From contig NC_077228.1 of assembly GCF_027887165.1 (NCBI RefSeq), positions 110,502,086-110,566,085 on the forward strand: a stretch of 64,000 bases of DNA, written 5' to 3'. The notes below the pieces were generated by a model. It saw nothing but the letters and a program-made list of their open reading frames with translations, was not told where the DNA came from and did no database searches. This document shows, piece after piece, positions 10,820 to 22,086 of the stretch; the stretch's first letter is position 1, and each line of letters opens with the position of its first letter. Origin of the DNA: Monodelphis domestica. Taxonomy: Eukaryota; Chordata; Mammalia; Didelphimorphia; Didelphidae. Made by a program: the position numbers and the translations under genes.

Positions 10820-11780
10820 ACAACTATGCCCTTGGCTCTTGGATAAACCCTTTGAACACGAAGCCTACAACTGTGAATCACTAGGAACCATTTATACAAA
10901 GCAACAGTTCTCTGGTTAATGTGCATCATCCATTCCCCCACTTTTTGCCTGGGAGGGGGAGAATACACCACCCCCCCCAGCTCTCAAGATATCTATTATC
11001 AAGTCAGCGGGACTTAGATCAACTTTCACTCAATTTACTCAACATCCACTGACAAGGCATGATGGGGAGAAGCAAAACTGATAAAAAGACATTTCTTTCA
11101 AGTAAACAGCAGCCCTGTTTACCCAGGCAGTGTAAGCCTCTTGGCTTGTTTATTCTCAGACGTTTACATAGCTCCAGAAGAAAGTGGGAGCAGCTGGACT
11201 TGGAGGGGAAACCTCAGTACCTTTGCCTCCTCCATCTGGAAGGAAATGAGCAAGAGCAAGGGAGAGACATGGCACTCTGAAAGGGACTCGGCTCTATCAT
11301 GTGAGGAGCCACAAGAACCATCCCTGGTTAATGGGTGGCCACCAGGGCTTCTCCGGGCAATGAGCTGGAGGACCACTTGTGAGGTCTTCCTGAGAGCAGT
11401 AGAAAGAGAACTTTTCAGCAGGTTATCCTCCTTTTCCCCTCTGCCTTTAAACTCTATCCCTTCCAGGCAATTCATGAGTCAAATGAGAAATCAGAAGGCT
11501 GAGACCCAGCAAGGGGTCTTGCGATAAGGCTGTAGGCGAGTCCCATGGTTAAATTCCAGCTCTTCCCCTGCCCCACTCAAAAAAAAAAAAGTTTTGCAAA
11601 GAGCACCCTGGAATGAGCATTTCCCATGCACCCTGGGCAATGCTTGTTCCCTGAAGGGTCTACGGAAAAAGGGGAATCCATTTACAAGGCTGACTGTGGG
11701 CATCCTACTTCTGTCCCTAGTACACTAGCTTTATCTTTTAAGATGCAGAGTTCTTGGCTCCCAGAACTCACAGGGCTTGG
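10820..11780. other. Single-copy-looking intergenic block
   Basis: No repeat recognised apart from an (A)10 run near 11581. The overlapping ORFs at 11141-11527 (+) and 11164-11475 (-) have no family resemblance and lie in mutually overlapping frames, so they are probably chance. Confidence 0.3.
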
Positions 11781-11784
11781 TTAG

Positions 11785-11985
11785 AAGGGACATTTGAGAT
11801 CATCTGACCCCTTCGTTCAGGGGAAGCACTTAACATAGTGCCTGGCACACAGAGTGCTCGATAAATGTTTATTGTGTGATTGAGATGGAAAAGCACCCCA
11901 AGAGATGAAGTGTCTTGTCCCAAGTTAGACCTAAGTAGTAGAACTTTTATTTGAGCCAACCCCCACGTCTTCTCTTTCCTTTATA
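11785..11985 (-). mobile_element. MIR-type SINE with L2-like segment
   Basis: The first part carries 'atagtgcctggcacacagag' and 'tcgataaatgtttattg', then 'gatgaagtgtcttgtcccaa' (antisense CORE region). Confidence 0.6.
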
Positions 11986-12014
11986 CTTTATTGCTGAATA
12001 ACCACCTCTTGTTT

Positions 12015-12205
12015 TATTTTAAACCCTCACCTTTCATCTTAGAACTAATACTATGTATTGATTCTAAGGCAGAAGAGCGTAAGGCCTAGGCACTGGGAGT
12101 TGTGACTTGCCCAGGGTCAGAGCTGGAAGTGTCTAAAGCCAAACTTGAACCCAGGACCTCCAGTCTCTAGGCCTGGCTTTCTTGCTCCACTGAGCCAACT
12201 AGCTA
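12015..12205 (-). mobile_element. Mar1-type CORE-SINE (first of a tandem pair)
   Basis: Antisense order from an A/T-rich tail: 'ttagaactaatactatgtat', 'agaagagcgtaaggcctagg', 'tgacttgcccagggtcagag', 'aacccaggacctcca', 'cactgagccaactagct'. The next SINE follows with no gap. Confidence 0.85.
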
Positions 12206-12206
12206 A

Positions 12207-12417
12207 TTTTATTTTATTTTAAAAACCCTTACCTTCTATCTTAGAATCAATACTGTGCATTGGTTCCAAGGGAGAGGAGCTGTAAGGGCTAGGCAATGGG
12301 GGTTAAGTGACTTGCCCTGGGTCACCTAGCTAGGAAGTATCTGAGGTCAGATCTGAACCCAGGACCTCCCATCTTTAGCCTGGCTCTCAATCCACAGAAC
12401 CACTCAGCTGCTCCCCA
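12207..12417 (-). mobile_element. Mar1-type CORE-SINE (second of a tandem pair)
   Basis: Starts with a (TTTTA)n tail, then 'cccttaccttctatcttaga', 'taagggctaggcaatggggg', 'taagtgacttgccctgggtc', 'aacccaggacctcccatct', 'cagctgctcccc'. Same orientation as its neighbour. Confidence 0.9.
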
Positions 12418-12741
12418 CCTCGATAATTTTAGAAGAGAGAAACATAGGGCTTGAGAGCAGTACTGAAGTGGGACTTTGGGAAGAGAAACATAGCTATTTC
12501 CCACCAATTCTGTAACTCGCCCATAACACCTTTCTTCCTTAGGAAAATGTCTGCTTTCTTAGCACAAATTCATTCATTAGGGACATCTCAATAGGCCCTG
12601 AGGCTTTACACAAAGTATACCTTTCTCAGGAAGGGGCAGAAGGGCAAGAAGCCCACAGTGGGAGATTCTCGAGTGACAGCTGATGGGCTTTCTCAGATTT
12701 CACCCACTCCCTTCAAGGCCCTGAGCATGGAGATGCTGAAG

Positions 12742-12921
12742 CAAAGATTCTTAACCTGGGGTCTAGGAACTTTATTTTTTTTTTTAATTTTGATGACATT
12801 TCAATAGAATTTCTTACCTTTGTAATTCTATATATTTCATTTATTTAAAAACTATTTTGAAGCCTCTGTAGTTTTTACTAGATTCCTTAAGGGGTCCATG
12901 ACATAAAAAGGTCAAGAACCC
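12742..12921 (-). mobile_element. MER5-like non-autonomous hAT element, near complete
   Basis: Bounded by inverted ends: 'gattcttaacctgggg' at the left and 'ggtcaagaacccc' at the right (reverse complement 'ggggttcttgacc'). Flanking 8-mers gaagcaaa and tatgcaaa agree at six positions, fitting an old hAT target-site duplication. No coding capacity. The family assignment (Charlie/MER5-like) is inferred from the ends. Confidence 0.6.
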
Positions 12922-12924
12922 CTA

Positions 12925-13565
12925 TGCAAAAATATTCCAGAGGGGCCCTCATAACCTAGCTGTCCATGGATAGTAAGTACCCACAAAAGTATTCTATTTG
13001 CCAGTACAACATAGGACAAGAATAAATAAACTAGAGCCTGAGGCAAGGCAGGCAAGGAGACAGAGGAGCCCAGACAAGTCTTTATGAGGTCCAATTCCCA
13101 TCCCTCCCTTCCTTTTATTTACCTGGGGATTGCTTAATCATCCCACCCCCAGAAGAATAGAAGCACCTTCTGAACAAGGTCATTTTCTCTCTACACCAGC
13201 AATGAAAGGCATTATGGTCCATTAGGCTCAAGCCAGGGTTTCTCAGCGTCTGCTGACATTCAATCAGTTTCTCAGCCTTTACAAGATGATTACCAAGGGT
13301 GTGGATTAGCCAGGACCCTTTGCCTCTCTGCCTATCTCCTGCTTCCTTTACTGCTGGGCAACATCTCAATTAAAGGCTGAGGAGCCGACTCATCCAGTCC
13401 ATATTATCCCTTGCTAGAAACAGCCTTGGTGAAAGAGGTGATAATAGCCAAAATGTATATGTGCCTGTTTGAGGGTAGGGGTGTCCAAAGGATTCGGATC
13501 TGTGGGTTTGAGTTATGTAAATTCTTTTCACCCCACCCTCGTACAAAAATTGAGCTAGAAGGTGG
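12925..13565. other. Single-copy-looking intergenic block
   Basis: No recognised repeats or coding signal. Confidence 0.3.
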
Positions 13566-13574
13566 GTTTTAAAT

Positions 13575-13735
13575 CTTTTTTGGGGGGGGAGGGAGGTTAT
13601 GGACACCTTTGGCAGTGTAGTGAAATCTGTGAGTTTTTCTCAGAATTGTTTTGAATTATATGATAAAATACATAGGATTATAAAGCAATGCAATGATATT
13701 TTTTAAAAGTTTATCAATTATAAGCCTTTGACCTG
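13575..13735 (+). mobile_element. MER5-like hAT fragment
   Basis: Reads 'ggacacctttggcagtgtag', 'tgagtttttctcagaattg', 'aaaatacataggattataaa' and 'gcctttgacctgga', matching the family at 12.75 kb. Confidence 0.55.
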
Positions 13736-13739
13736 GAAT

Positions 13740-15800
13740 GAAACCACTCCTGAGTACAAGGCCCTGATTCTTGAAAGTAAACAAACAACAGTCCATATTT
13801 CAAGAGAAAAGCAAGTCATTTTAGGGAAGGTGATGATGGGAGGGACCATTTCACTCCTTCCCTACAGAGGCTGCTCTAGGTAGAAGAAACATCTAGGCAC
13901 TGAGAAAAATGATTTCCTACAATTAGGGATAGGGACAGATAGGGACCAAGGGGAAGGGAATGGCCAACATTGCTTGAAAAGCTTGAGGGTGGTGTGTGAG
14001 AACTGCCTGCTATCAGTAACACCACCCTTAGCCAACTGGTGGTGTCCTATAAAGGGACAGACAAGGTGGAGAGGATCTGAACAAGCGGATCCTTTGGCAT
14101 CGTTTAGCTTGCCCTCCTGTGCGGGGCAGAAGGGTTTCAGGTTACAGCACCTCCATGCCTGTTCCCTCATACACAAATGGGATGCAGTTCCCTTACCAGG
14201 CTCCCTATTCCCTCCCATCACACCAATTAGAAAATGGTGATAAGAAAGCTAAATTTGAGACCTGGGCAACGGAAACGCACTTTTAAGAAAAGTCTTTATG
14301 GGAGCAGGAAGCTAACAGAGCTTTTGAGGAGGTAGTTTAATAGGGGTCAGAGGCTTAAGACTTCAGGGTTCTTAGCCTATTTGGTGAGTTTCATTTAGTT
14401 TGAGCCCATTTGAGTTAATTTGCTCTCTGCACCAAGACATTCTGAAATGAAGGCTCTCGGGAAATATGGCTAGGCTGACTCTAAAGTTAGTTGTGGTAAT
14501 ACTGTTCTTAAGGAACACAGACAGTTCTCACGACCCTAAACTGACATCTATCCAAAACTCTTGATGAGGGGCAGGGTTTGTCGTGTACAACATTAACAGA
14601 ACCCTGTGGTGGTAATTGGGTTGATAATGTGAAAACTTCACCAAGGTCAAGTGGCCAGTTCTATCTCCATGAGCAAGATAACACGACAACAGAAACTTTT
14701 CGCTTCTGAGAACTATTATCTTATCTGTCTGAGAACAAAAATGTTATTAAAATCTGACAGAAAGAAGATTAGCAGGCTCTTGATCAACTTAAAGAGTATT
14801 TGCACATTCTGACCATTACACAATTCCTACATAAATCAAACTTGGCACTTTAATATTTCTTAAAGGCTCAAACTTCATCCTGTCTGGAGAAATTAGATGA
14901 ATCCATCTTCTTCCCAACTTTTGGGTTAACTTGCTGTTTGTAAGAAAGAGAGATTGATGACAATACACTGTAATATTCCTATAAATGGCACTTACTATAG
15001 AACAGAATTCAGTGTCACATGGGGTCATGCTGGACTTCCAGTCCAAGATTTTGTTACCAAAGAACCAAATAGATCTTAAGTGGCAGTTTTGGCTTATAAG
15101 AGGTCCCAGTATATGAACCCGAGCTCTGAAATAACAAGGATGTGAGTGGGTCTAAATCAAGCCAAATGATCTGGACCTTGACAACTGCATTAATGAGCAG
15201 GTCAGCTTTATGAGATATATTATCTTCATAGAATCAATCTCAAAAAGTTCCAGTGGTGAAAATAAGCCCTCCTTCATGATACACAAAGGTGATGTTATTG
15301 ACATCCACTCCGAAAGCGTTGCCTCCCAGCTTCCTTGCTTCCCCTCTTCCCTGGCCCTCAGGTATGGTGATGGTCCACAATCCTCTACCTGGTCCCCGTC
15401 CCTTAACCATCGGCCTGAAATGTGTACCCAAGGTTAAGGAATGCTGGTTGTGAGACTGCAACAGTTGTCTTTTTTTTCTGCCCCAAAGTGCACTCAACCA
15501 TCGCGTTTCACACTTTTAACCAGGCTCGACAATTTATGCTGGAGAAAACAACTTGAACATAGTATGGGTGACTTACAAATAAATTATGTTCCTGCCCCTC
15601 TCAAAATGTGAACTGGTTAAATTTTACCTCACTGCAGCAATGTTTCTGCTAATGAATAAACTTATTTGTGACTCAGTGAGAAAAGGGCCAAAGTGCTCCA
15701 GGAATGAGGTACTGGCCCAATGCAGAACCTGCCAACAGGAACATCATTAGTCTCATTCATCTTAGGAGCTGTCACTGTTCATTTTACAAACTCATAATTC
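13740..15800. other. 2-kb block without recognised repeats
   Basis: No transposon identified. Minus-strand ORFs at 14816-15046 and 15240-15497 are short, lack family resemblance and have no splice-consistent partner. The block may contain regulatory or non-coding RNA sequence, but nothing specific supports that. Confidence 0.3.
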
Positions 15801-15804
15801 AAAG

Positions 15805-16015
15805 GGACTATTCCTGAGGAGCTCAAAGCACATTATAGACATTACCTCACTCTCACAATGTCCCTTTGAGGGAGGGTGGAGCTGGCTTGTTCTTACTATC
15901 CCCATTATACAAAAGGGGTTAAGGGGCAGAAAGGCTTGTAAGTTACCTAGGGCCACACAGCAATCCATGGATGGAGTCTGATTGCTTGGGTCCAATCTCC
16001 TGACCTTGTCTTCTC
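15805..16015 (-). mobile_element. MIR SINE
   Basis: Antisense MIR: 'gctcaaagcacattatagac', 'tatccccattatacaaaag', 'gggccacacagcaatccatg', 'ctcctgaccttgtcttc'. Confidence 0.65.
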
Positions 16016-16074
16016 CTACTACTAGGTTGATTTCTCAGAACATCATGTGGTAAAAAGTTATTTAAAAAAATAAC

Positions 16075-16256
16075 TATGGGTAGCACAGTGGACAGAGCAC
16101 TAGGACTGGAGATGGGAGGACCTGGGTTTAAATCTGACCTCAGACATTTCCTAACTATGACCCTGGGCAAGTCATTTAACCCCATTTACCTAGCCCTTGC
16201 CACTCTTCTTAGAATTGATTCTTGGACAGAAGGTATGGGTTATTAAAAAAAAAAAT
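16075..16256 (+). mobile_element. Mar1-type CORE-SINE
   Basis: Reads 'gggtagcacagtggacagag', 'gggaggacctgggtttaaat', 'ccctgggcaagtcatttaac', 'cctagcccttgccactcttc', then an A tail. Confidence 0.85.
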
Positions 16257-16259
16257 CAT

Positions 16260-17540
16260 ACATGGAACCAACTCCTTTTTAAAAAATACACAAATGGGCA
16301 AGGTTTCCAGCTTCTATTTCTATTAACCCTAGTTCCTTTTTCCTCATATCTGGAGAATTTTTTATTGAGAAATCAATATGAATAGTAGTGATCAACAGAG
16401 GTGAACATACTTTCAAGAGAAGCTTTGGAAATTCTCATTCGGCTAAACTTGATGACCTTAAGTGAATTGATGGATTTTCCTTTCTTTGTATTTGTGAGGT
16501 GCATGAATGCGGTGTTCTCAAATGCACTACACTCTCCAACTGTAGGGATTACCACCTTCTTTAGCATTCTTCCCTTTATGGGCACTCCATGTTTACTGAT
16601 GTAAACGTTTGAGGCAGGGTCTGACAAGACAAGGTCCTAAGCCCCCACTGCTTACCTTGGGCATATGCGGAAAAAAGGGCAGGAAACAGAAAACATTAAC
16701 TATCTGAAGAATAACCCATCCTGGATAACTGATACACTATTGTCTCTCAGTTACAGCATCCACCACTCCCTGCAATGGAATATTGTTTACAAAGGGCCAC
16801 ACCACAAACTCCCTACAACAAAGGCTCTGAATTATCTGGAACTCAACTCTCCAGTCTCACTCTAGGGCTGGAGGCTTCTTATCCATACCTTTGGCTAGCT
16901 GGTTTATTAGACAATATATTTTCTTTTAAAAAAATGCCAACCCCATGGAAACCAATTGATTTTATCCATTCCATTCAATAAGAGATAGAGACAAAGAAGG
17001 AAGAGAGAAAGAGACAGGGATAGTGGCGAAGTAGGTCAAAGGCAGGGCTGAAAAGACAAAAAGCAAAAGTGGGAGGGTGTCGGCAGCTGAGCCAAGATAT
17101 GCATTAGATATGAAGCTAGGTCACTACTGGCTCTGATTCTAGTTACAAGATGTAATCATGGAATGGAAACTGAGTCTTTCAAAACTAAAGATGTTTAATA
17201 GATCCATACTACAGCACTGTCTTAAGAGGTGAAGTTGCCTTTGAATAAGAGATACTTAGTTCTTGAAAAAGAATTATTGGTGGATGTGTATGCTATTAAA
17301 GGACAGTAGAATACCTGACATAGTAGGCACTTAATGTGTTGTATTGAGATCCAATTAGCAACAAATTTACAAGTCCTAATGTATGTCTCTACCTGGTATT
17401 TTTCCAAAGAATAATACTATTTTTTTCAGATGAAAAGCAATGAACACATGCTTTGCCACATGACCTAAGTGATTATAGTAACCAAATTGCCTAGGATGTC
17501 TTTTTATGTAAACTATCAAGTTAACTTAAGATTTTCAGGC
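16260..17540. other. Non-repetitive block
   Basis: No repeat recognised. The minus-strand ORF at 16373-16627 (84 codons) has locally protein-like composition but matches no family I know, and has no poly-A tail or splice context. Confidence 0.3.
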
Positions 17541-17542
17541 TC

Positions 17543-17729
17543 AGTCAGCTAGGTGGCTCAATGAATAGAGTACCAGGCTTGGAGATTGGGAGTTCCTGGT
17601 TCCAATCTAGCTTTAGATACTTCCTAGCTGTGTGACCCTATGCAAATCAATTAACCCCAATTGCACAGCCCTTACTGTTTGAGAAATATCTACCCTAAGA
17701 CATATGGTAAGAGTTAAAAAAAAAAAAGA
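17543..17729 (+). mobile_element. Mar1-type CORE-SINE
   Basis: Reads 'cagctaggtggctcaatgaa', 'gggagttcctggttccaatc', 'tagctgtgtgaccctatgca', 'gcacagcccttactgtttg', ending in an A12 tail. Confidence 0.85.
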
Positions 17730-17734
17730 CTAAT

Positions 17735-19820
17735 AAGCCTCTCAAAAAGACTAATAAGCTTCAAAAAACTATAGGCACTCTTAAAATTGCTGCCAGGCTG
17801 CTGACCTCCATCCCTGAAACTAGGGTATATTGTCTACTCCAAAGTTAAAATGATTTCTAGAGGCTACATTTCATCCAAGCAATGTAAGGGTGGTCAATCA
17901 CTCAAGCTTTATAAAGTTCATTTACTGTCTACTCAATATTCAATTTCCAAAAATCATTATCATATCATCATCATCTCTAGGTGGTACTAGTTTATAATTA
18001 ACCATAGTAGGGTCTTTTAAGATAAACAAAGATAAGACTTTTGTAATTGCATTTATAATTATTTGCTTTAGTAGAATGAAAATTCCATTTGTACCCAGCT
18101 CACTGTCTGCATGATAGTATGATTCCAAATACCTGATTTACCCTTAATGTTATTATTACATTGAGAGGGAACACCCCAAAACAATACTAATTGGTGCCAC
18201 TGATTACTTGGGCCAAAGTTGGGCATGATAAATACCCCAGATTCATGCTTTTCAATTTTCTTAGCTTCATGTTCTATTAAAATAACTGAAAGACACAGGA
18301 AATGCCATCAAGACAAATTGACTTAAGACCACTAAACAATTCTGAAATGATCTTTAGTATTGCCAATAGGCTGACCATATATTTGTGCCGTTTGTGCAAC
18401 AACTCAAGTTTGAGGGCAATTTCAAAAGACAACACCTGTTTCAAAACAGGGCCACAAGTTCATAGCTATTACTACTTGAAAGCTTAGCTTGTACTTGGCT
18501 TCCTTGCCCCAACTGTACTTGAGTAACCCTTGGGTGTGAAGAAAGGGATATGTGAGAAATTATGTATTTTGGATCAGGTGGTCACATCCTGAGTGCAAAA
18601 TCCTTTCAAATACTGGTGCAGAATGTTATAGGATGCTGCATAGTTGTATTTAACCATGGAGCTGAGAAAAGCCACAAATGGCAACATCCTGTAACAGAAG
18701 TATTTGATAATGCAATGGGAAAATTATTACTTCAGGCTAACCTGATCAAATCAATCAAGTGAAGAGCAATATCTCCCTCTGCTGGTTGAAGATAATTCTT
18801 ACACTAGGTGAAGGTGACCTTGGGCATTGCTTCTATGACTAACATTCAGTAAAAGTAGATCTTCAAAAAATATAACTTTGAATGAATAGGACAGTAACAT
18901 AATTTGAATAATTAAACACGTGTGTTCCTTGAGGATCTGAGATCCAGGCAATGCAAAAGAATTCTAAATCTCATCAAGAATCAAAATTAAGAAAGGAACA
19001 CAAAAGATGGGCCAAAACAACCAGGAATTCCCTCTATATCCTTTCTCCTAGGTATTCAGTTTCTATAGTAAGGATCTTCTACATTTTGTTTTTGTTTTTC
19101 TTCATAGGCTAAAAACCTTTAGTTCTGACCTCTGAGCAAGTCTAATCCTGCTGCCAAGTGACAGCCTTTCTAAAGCTTCCTTTCCCTTAAATGCTGATTA
19201 TAATTCCAAAGAGCAAAATGACCATAAAGACTTGAGCAGAAAGGAGAAAAATCAAGTAGTTGGCATGATTCCCATTTATCAAACTCTGAAAAAACTAAGA
19301 TTTGGCTTTAGTTAGAGCGAGTTATAGAATGGTTTCTATTCAAATCTCAAGTCACTTTGCCAAATAGTAACTTTCAACTTTAAAAGCCAGTCCAAAGGTA
19401 CTCTTTGCCAAATCTGGATTCAGGAAATTTGCAACTGTTTCTCTACTTCATGTGCTATAAAACTCATAGTAGCTCTGCTCCCATATATGCATCACAGACG
19501 ATTGGAAAATGTGTGTAAGCTAATTGTTTATAGCCAGACAAAAAGATTTTTATATAGTTGCAGCTCCTGTTTCCCAAGTCCAATGTTAACTTTGACTCAA
19601 GACCACATAATCCCATTCATAAATAAATAAGTTGGCTAACCTTGAGGGACATCACAGAAAAAGGCACTAAATTTACAAATGACAAACCTAAGTTGTGTTC
19701 CCATCACTAGTATTTGTAGCAATAATAATGATAGGGCAAGAAAAATGAATTAAAATAGACCAAATCTAAATTAGACATTAAACAAGTTAATAATTCTACA
19801 GAACCAATTATGGTCATGTT
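17735..19820. other. 2-kb block without recognised repeats
   Basis: Intergenic, just downstream of the NUCKS1 3' end. No transposon or coding signal recognised. It contains one CTCF-like match (18772-18785). Confidence 0.3.
18772..18785 (-). promoter_or_regulatory. CTCF-like motif match
   Basis: The reverse complement reads CCAGCAGAGGGAGA, agreeing with the CTCF core CCASYAGRKGGCRS at 12 of 14 positions; the C after GG is missing. A match this short can be chance. Its position between NUCKS1 and the next gene's territory makes it worth noting. Confidence 0.25.
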
Positions 19821-19824
19821 CTTT

Positions 19825-19920
19825 CTGTTTTTAGAGGACAAAATTGAGATTAGGAAGGTGAAGGTCATTTGCTTACTCAGGGACAAAGCTGGAATTTGAA
19901 CACAGTTCCAGTGGCTATAC
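19825..19920 (-). mobile_element. MIR SINE fragment
   Basis: Antisense MIR: 'agaggacaaaattgagatta', 'gctggaatttgaacacag'. Followed by a T12 run (19921-19932). Confidence 0.5.
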
Positions 19921-20492
19921 TTTTTTTTTTTTTAAGTTAATCCTACTCACTGGCTTAGAGATCTTAATGCCGTCAAATCCTTCTAAATTAACTGTAGAAA
20001 AGTAAAATAACAATCTGTTCAATCCATTATTAAAAGGCATAAATTCCTCATTGAGAGATAAGGTATGACTCTCTAGCTGCCAATGATAATAAGAGGTGGT
20101 CACTGTAAATGTTTATAAAAGATTATTTAGGAAACCTAGTTGTTTTCCAAAGCCTGTATACTAGAACTATAGCCAAAGAACTGTATACTAGAAATATATT
20201 TTGAAAAGCCAAGGTTACCTGTTGAACTATATAAAAAGCAAGTCACTACATACTACCTGAGTACATGAGAAGAAGTACACAGAGGCGCTTATCTGGGTTA
20301 TAAAAGCCCTTTTATAAAGCCATTTTTAAACAAAACAAAAAAAAAGTTTACAAAAGGAAAAAAAAAGATACAGAAAAGAATAACTTGCTTCATATATTCC
20401 AAAAAGAGAAAAAAAGGGGAGCAACAATGCCAACATGCTCAACAATTAAGGGTTCTTTTTTTGTTTTTGTCTTTTTTGTTTTTTGTTCTTTT

Positions 20493-20498
20493 TTTAAT
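20493..20498 (-). terminator. Candidate polyadenylation signal ATTAAA
   Basis: Minus-strand ATTAAA in the context TTTTGTATTAAAAAAAG, about 5.4 kb after the stop codon, close to the UTR length known in human. The alternative distal signal is AATAAA at 20750-20755. Confidence 0.45.
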
Positions 20499-20749
20499 AC
20501 AAAATACAAGCAAAGGATACATATACTTAAAAACAGAGCTCAGGAGCAGGTACACGGTCCTGGAAACCCCTTCAATAAAAGCAAAGCAGAGTTGTTGGTT
20601 TGTTTTTTTTTTTTCCTATGCAGGTACATACAGAGATTGGAATATGTAAAATTAAGTATCACAGAAGACCATCACAAAATTCTACCAATGCATGTTGTAT
20701 CTATAATTCACGAACATGGTCAACAAAATCATGTTCACTTTAACCCCGT

Positions 20750-20755
20750 TTTATT
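20750..20755 (-). terminator. Candidate polyadenylation signal AATAAA
   Basis: Canonical hexamer on the minus strand in an A/T-rich context about 5.2 kb downstream of the NUCKS1 stop. Use of this site versus the ATTAAA further on cannot be decided from sequence alone. Confidence 0.45.
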
Positions 20756-21215
20756 TAAAATTTTAAATCTTTTTAAATAAAGCAGTTTACATTCAAACTT
20801 TTAACTTCCTTAGTACCATGCTGGTGTCAGCATTGCCAAAAGTATTGCAAGAATGTCCAACCCTCCAGCATTTGACATGTCCAGCAATGTTGCTGAATGT
20901 AGGAAGGGATGTTATAGTTTGGACCCACAGATAGAAGACCTCTTCTATCCCTTCCTCTTCACAAGACGGAAAAACAATAAGGAACTGAATCATCGAGAAA
21001 TGGTTTTTGGGGGTGTCCGTAGGGCTAGTTATGTGAAAGCTCTAAATAAGATGACATTCAAGACAAATATTACCTGCAAATCATTGAGCTATGTTTGACT
21101 AGCCTGGGTGCCATTCAAGGGTTACTGCTATAGTGAAATAAAAAAAAATTTTTTGGAACAGGATAAGTAGGGTTTTGTTGTGAAGACATGCTTATGGTAA
21201 ACAAAGTAGTGCTCT

Positions 21216-21223
21216 TATTTACA
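21216..21223 (-). promoter_or_regulatory. Pumilio response element UGUAAAUA
   Basis: Exact UGUANAUA-type octamer in the RNA sense of the NUCKS1 3' UTR. Pumilio proteins bind this motif to repress or destabilise mRNAs. Function here is inferred. Confidence 0.4.
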
Positions 21224-21666
21224 TTTTTAAAAAACAATTGATTTTGCAGAGGGAAAAAAGTAAAATTCACAAATTTCCAGAAGACAGAGGATTTCAATTG
21301 TCAGACACATCAAACACACTCACACGCTCACACAAAATACTTCTAGGGATTCTATACATGTTATTTGTGGCATAAGCTGAGTATTTCCCCCCCACCCCAC
21401 CAAAAGAAGGAAAAAAGGAACCAAAAGCCCATATTCCTGTTCCCACCCCCAACCCTTTCCCACCCAAATCTAGAAAACCCTCCCCTCCCCGATATACAAA
21501 GCATATGCACAATGGTAGTTTTATACCAGTCACACAGAGCATGCTCAGAAAGATGTTACCATTTAGGTCATTGCACTGGCATTGTGGTGGGCTGCATTAG
21601 AGGCTTTCTCTCCAATAGTGGTTGGATATACAAAGTCAGCACCACAGTGAACTTTGTAACTAGTTG

Positions 21667-21693
21667 TTTTTTTTTTTTTTGGGGGGGGGGGGG
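21667..21693. repeat. T14/G13 homopolymer junction in NUCKS1 3' UTR
   Basis: Fourteen T followed directly by thirteen G on the plus strand, that is C13 then A14 in the mRNA. Such a junction is slippage-prone and could be mis-sized in an assembly. Confidence 0.9.
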
Positions 21694-22055
21694 ACCAACT
21701 TTTTAATTTGTGGGTTTAGGATTCTGAAAGAATTTTGGTCATAGAAAGTCCATTCTAAGGCATCTACCTTCCCTCCAACAAAAGGAAAGAGAAATGGGTT
21801 TTCTCTGCAGAATCTGAAAATATTTATTTTCTTCTTCCAGGACTCAATCTGGTAAACTGTTCTATTAAATTATCCTCAAAAAAAGTCTCAAACCCAATTT
21901 TCTTTAATACATTAAATTTAAAACATTGAAAAAGTTTCACCTTCCACAAGTAGAATGACAAAATGAATTCATTTTCTCTAATTCTGAAGCAACTCACAAG
22001 TTGTAGTATCGTCCTCTGTCCCTTTGGGAATGACTATATGTTGCTCATTGCATTT

Positions 22056-22058
<3 letters not shown>

Positions 22059-22086
<28 letters not shown>
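22059..22086. repeat. (TG)n microsatellite in NUCKS1 3' UTR
   Basis: About 14 TG units on the plus strand, (CA)n in the mRNA. CA-rich RNA can bind hnRNP L; that role is inferred only. Confidence 0.95.

Noticed and set aside
11141-11527. 128-codon plus-strand ORF
   Set aside because: It overlaps a 103-codon ORF on the other strand, shows no domain or composition signal and has no splice context.
15240-15497. Minus-strand 85-codon ORF considered as a processed pseudogene
   Set aside because: I compared it from memory with common retrocopy sources such as ribosomal proteins and found no match. There is no tail or flanking duplication.
16373-16627. Minus-strand 84-codon ORF with a protein-like look (contains KHGVPIKGRMLKKVVIPTVG)
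   Set aside because: No family recognised, no splice sites or poly-A context, and no extension of the similarity in neighbouring frames. Chance cannot be excluded.
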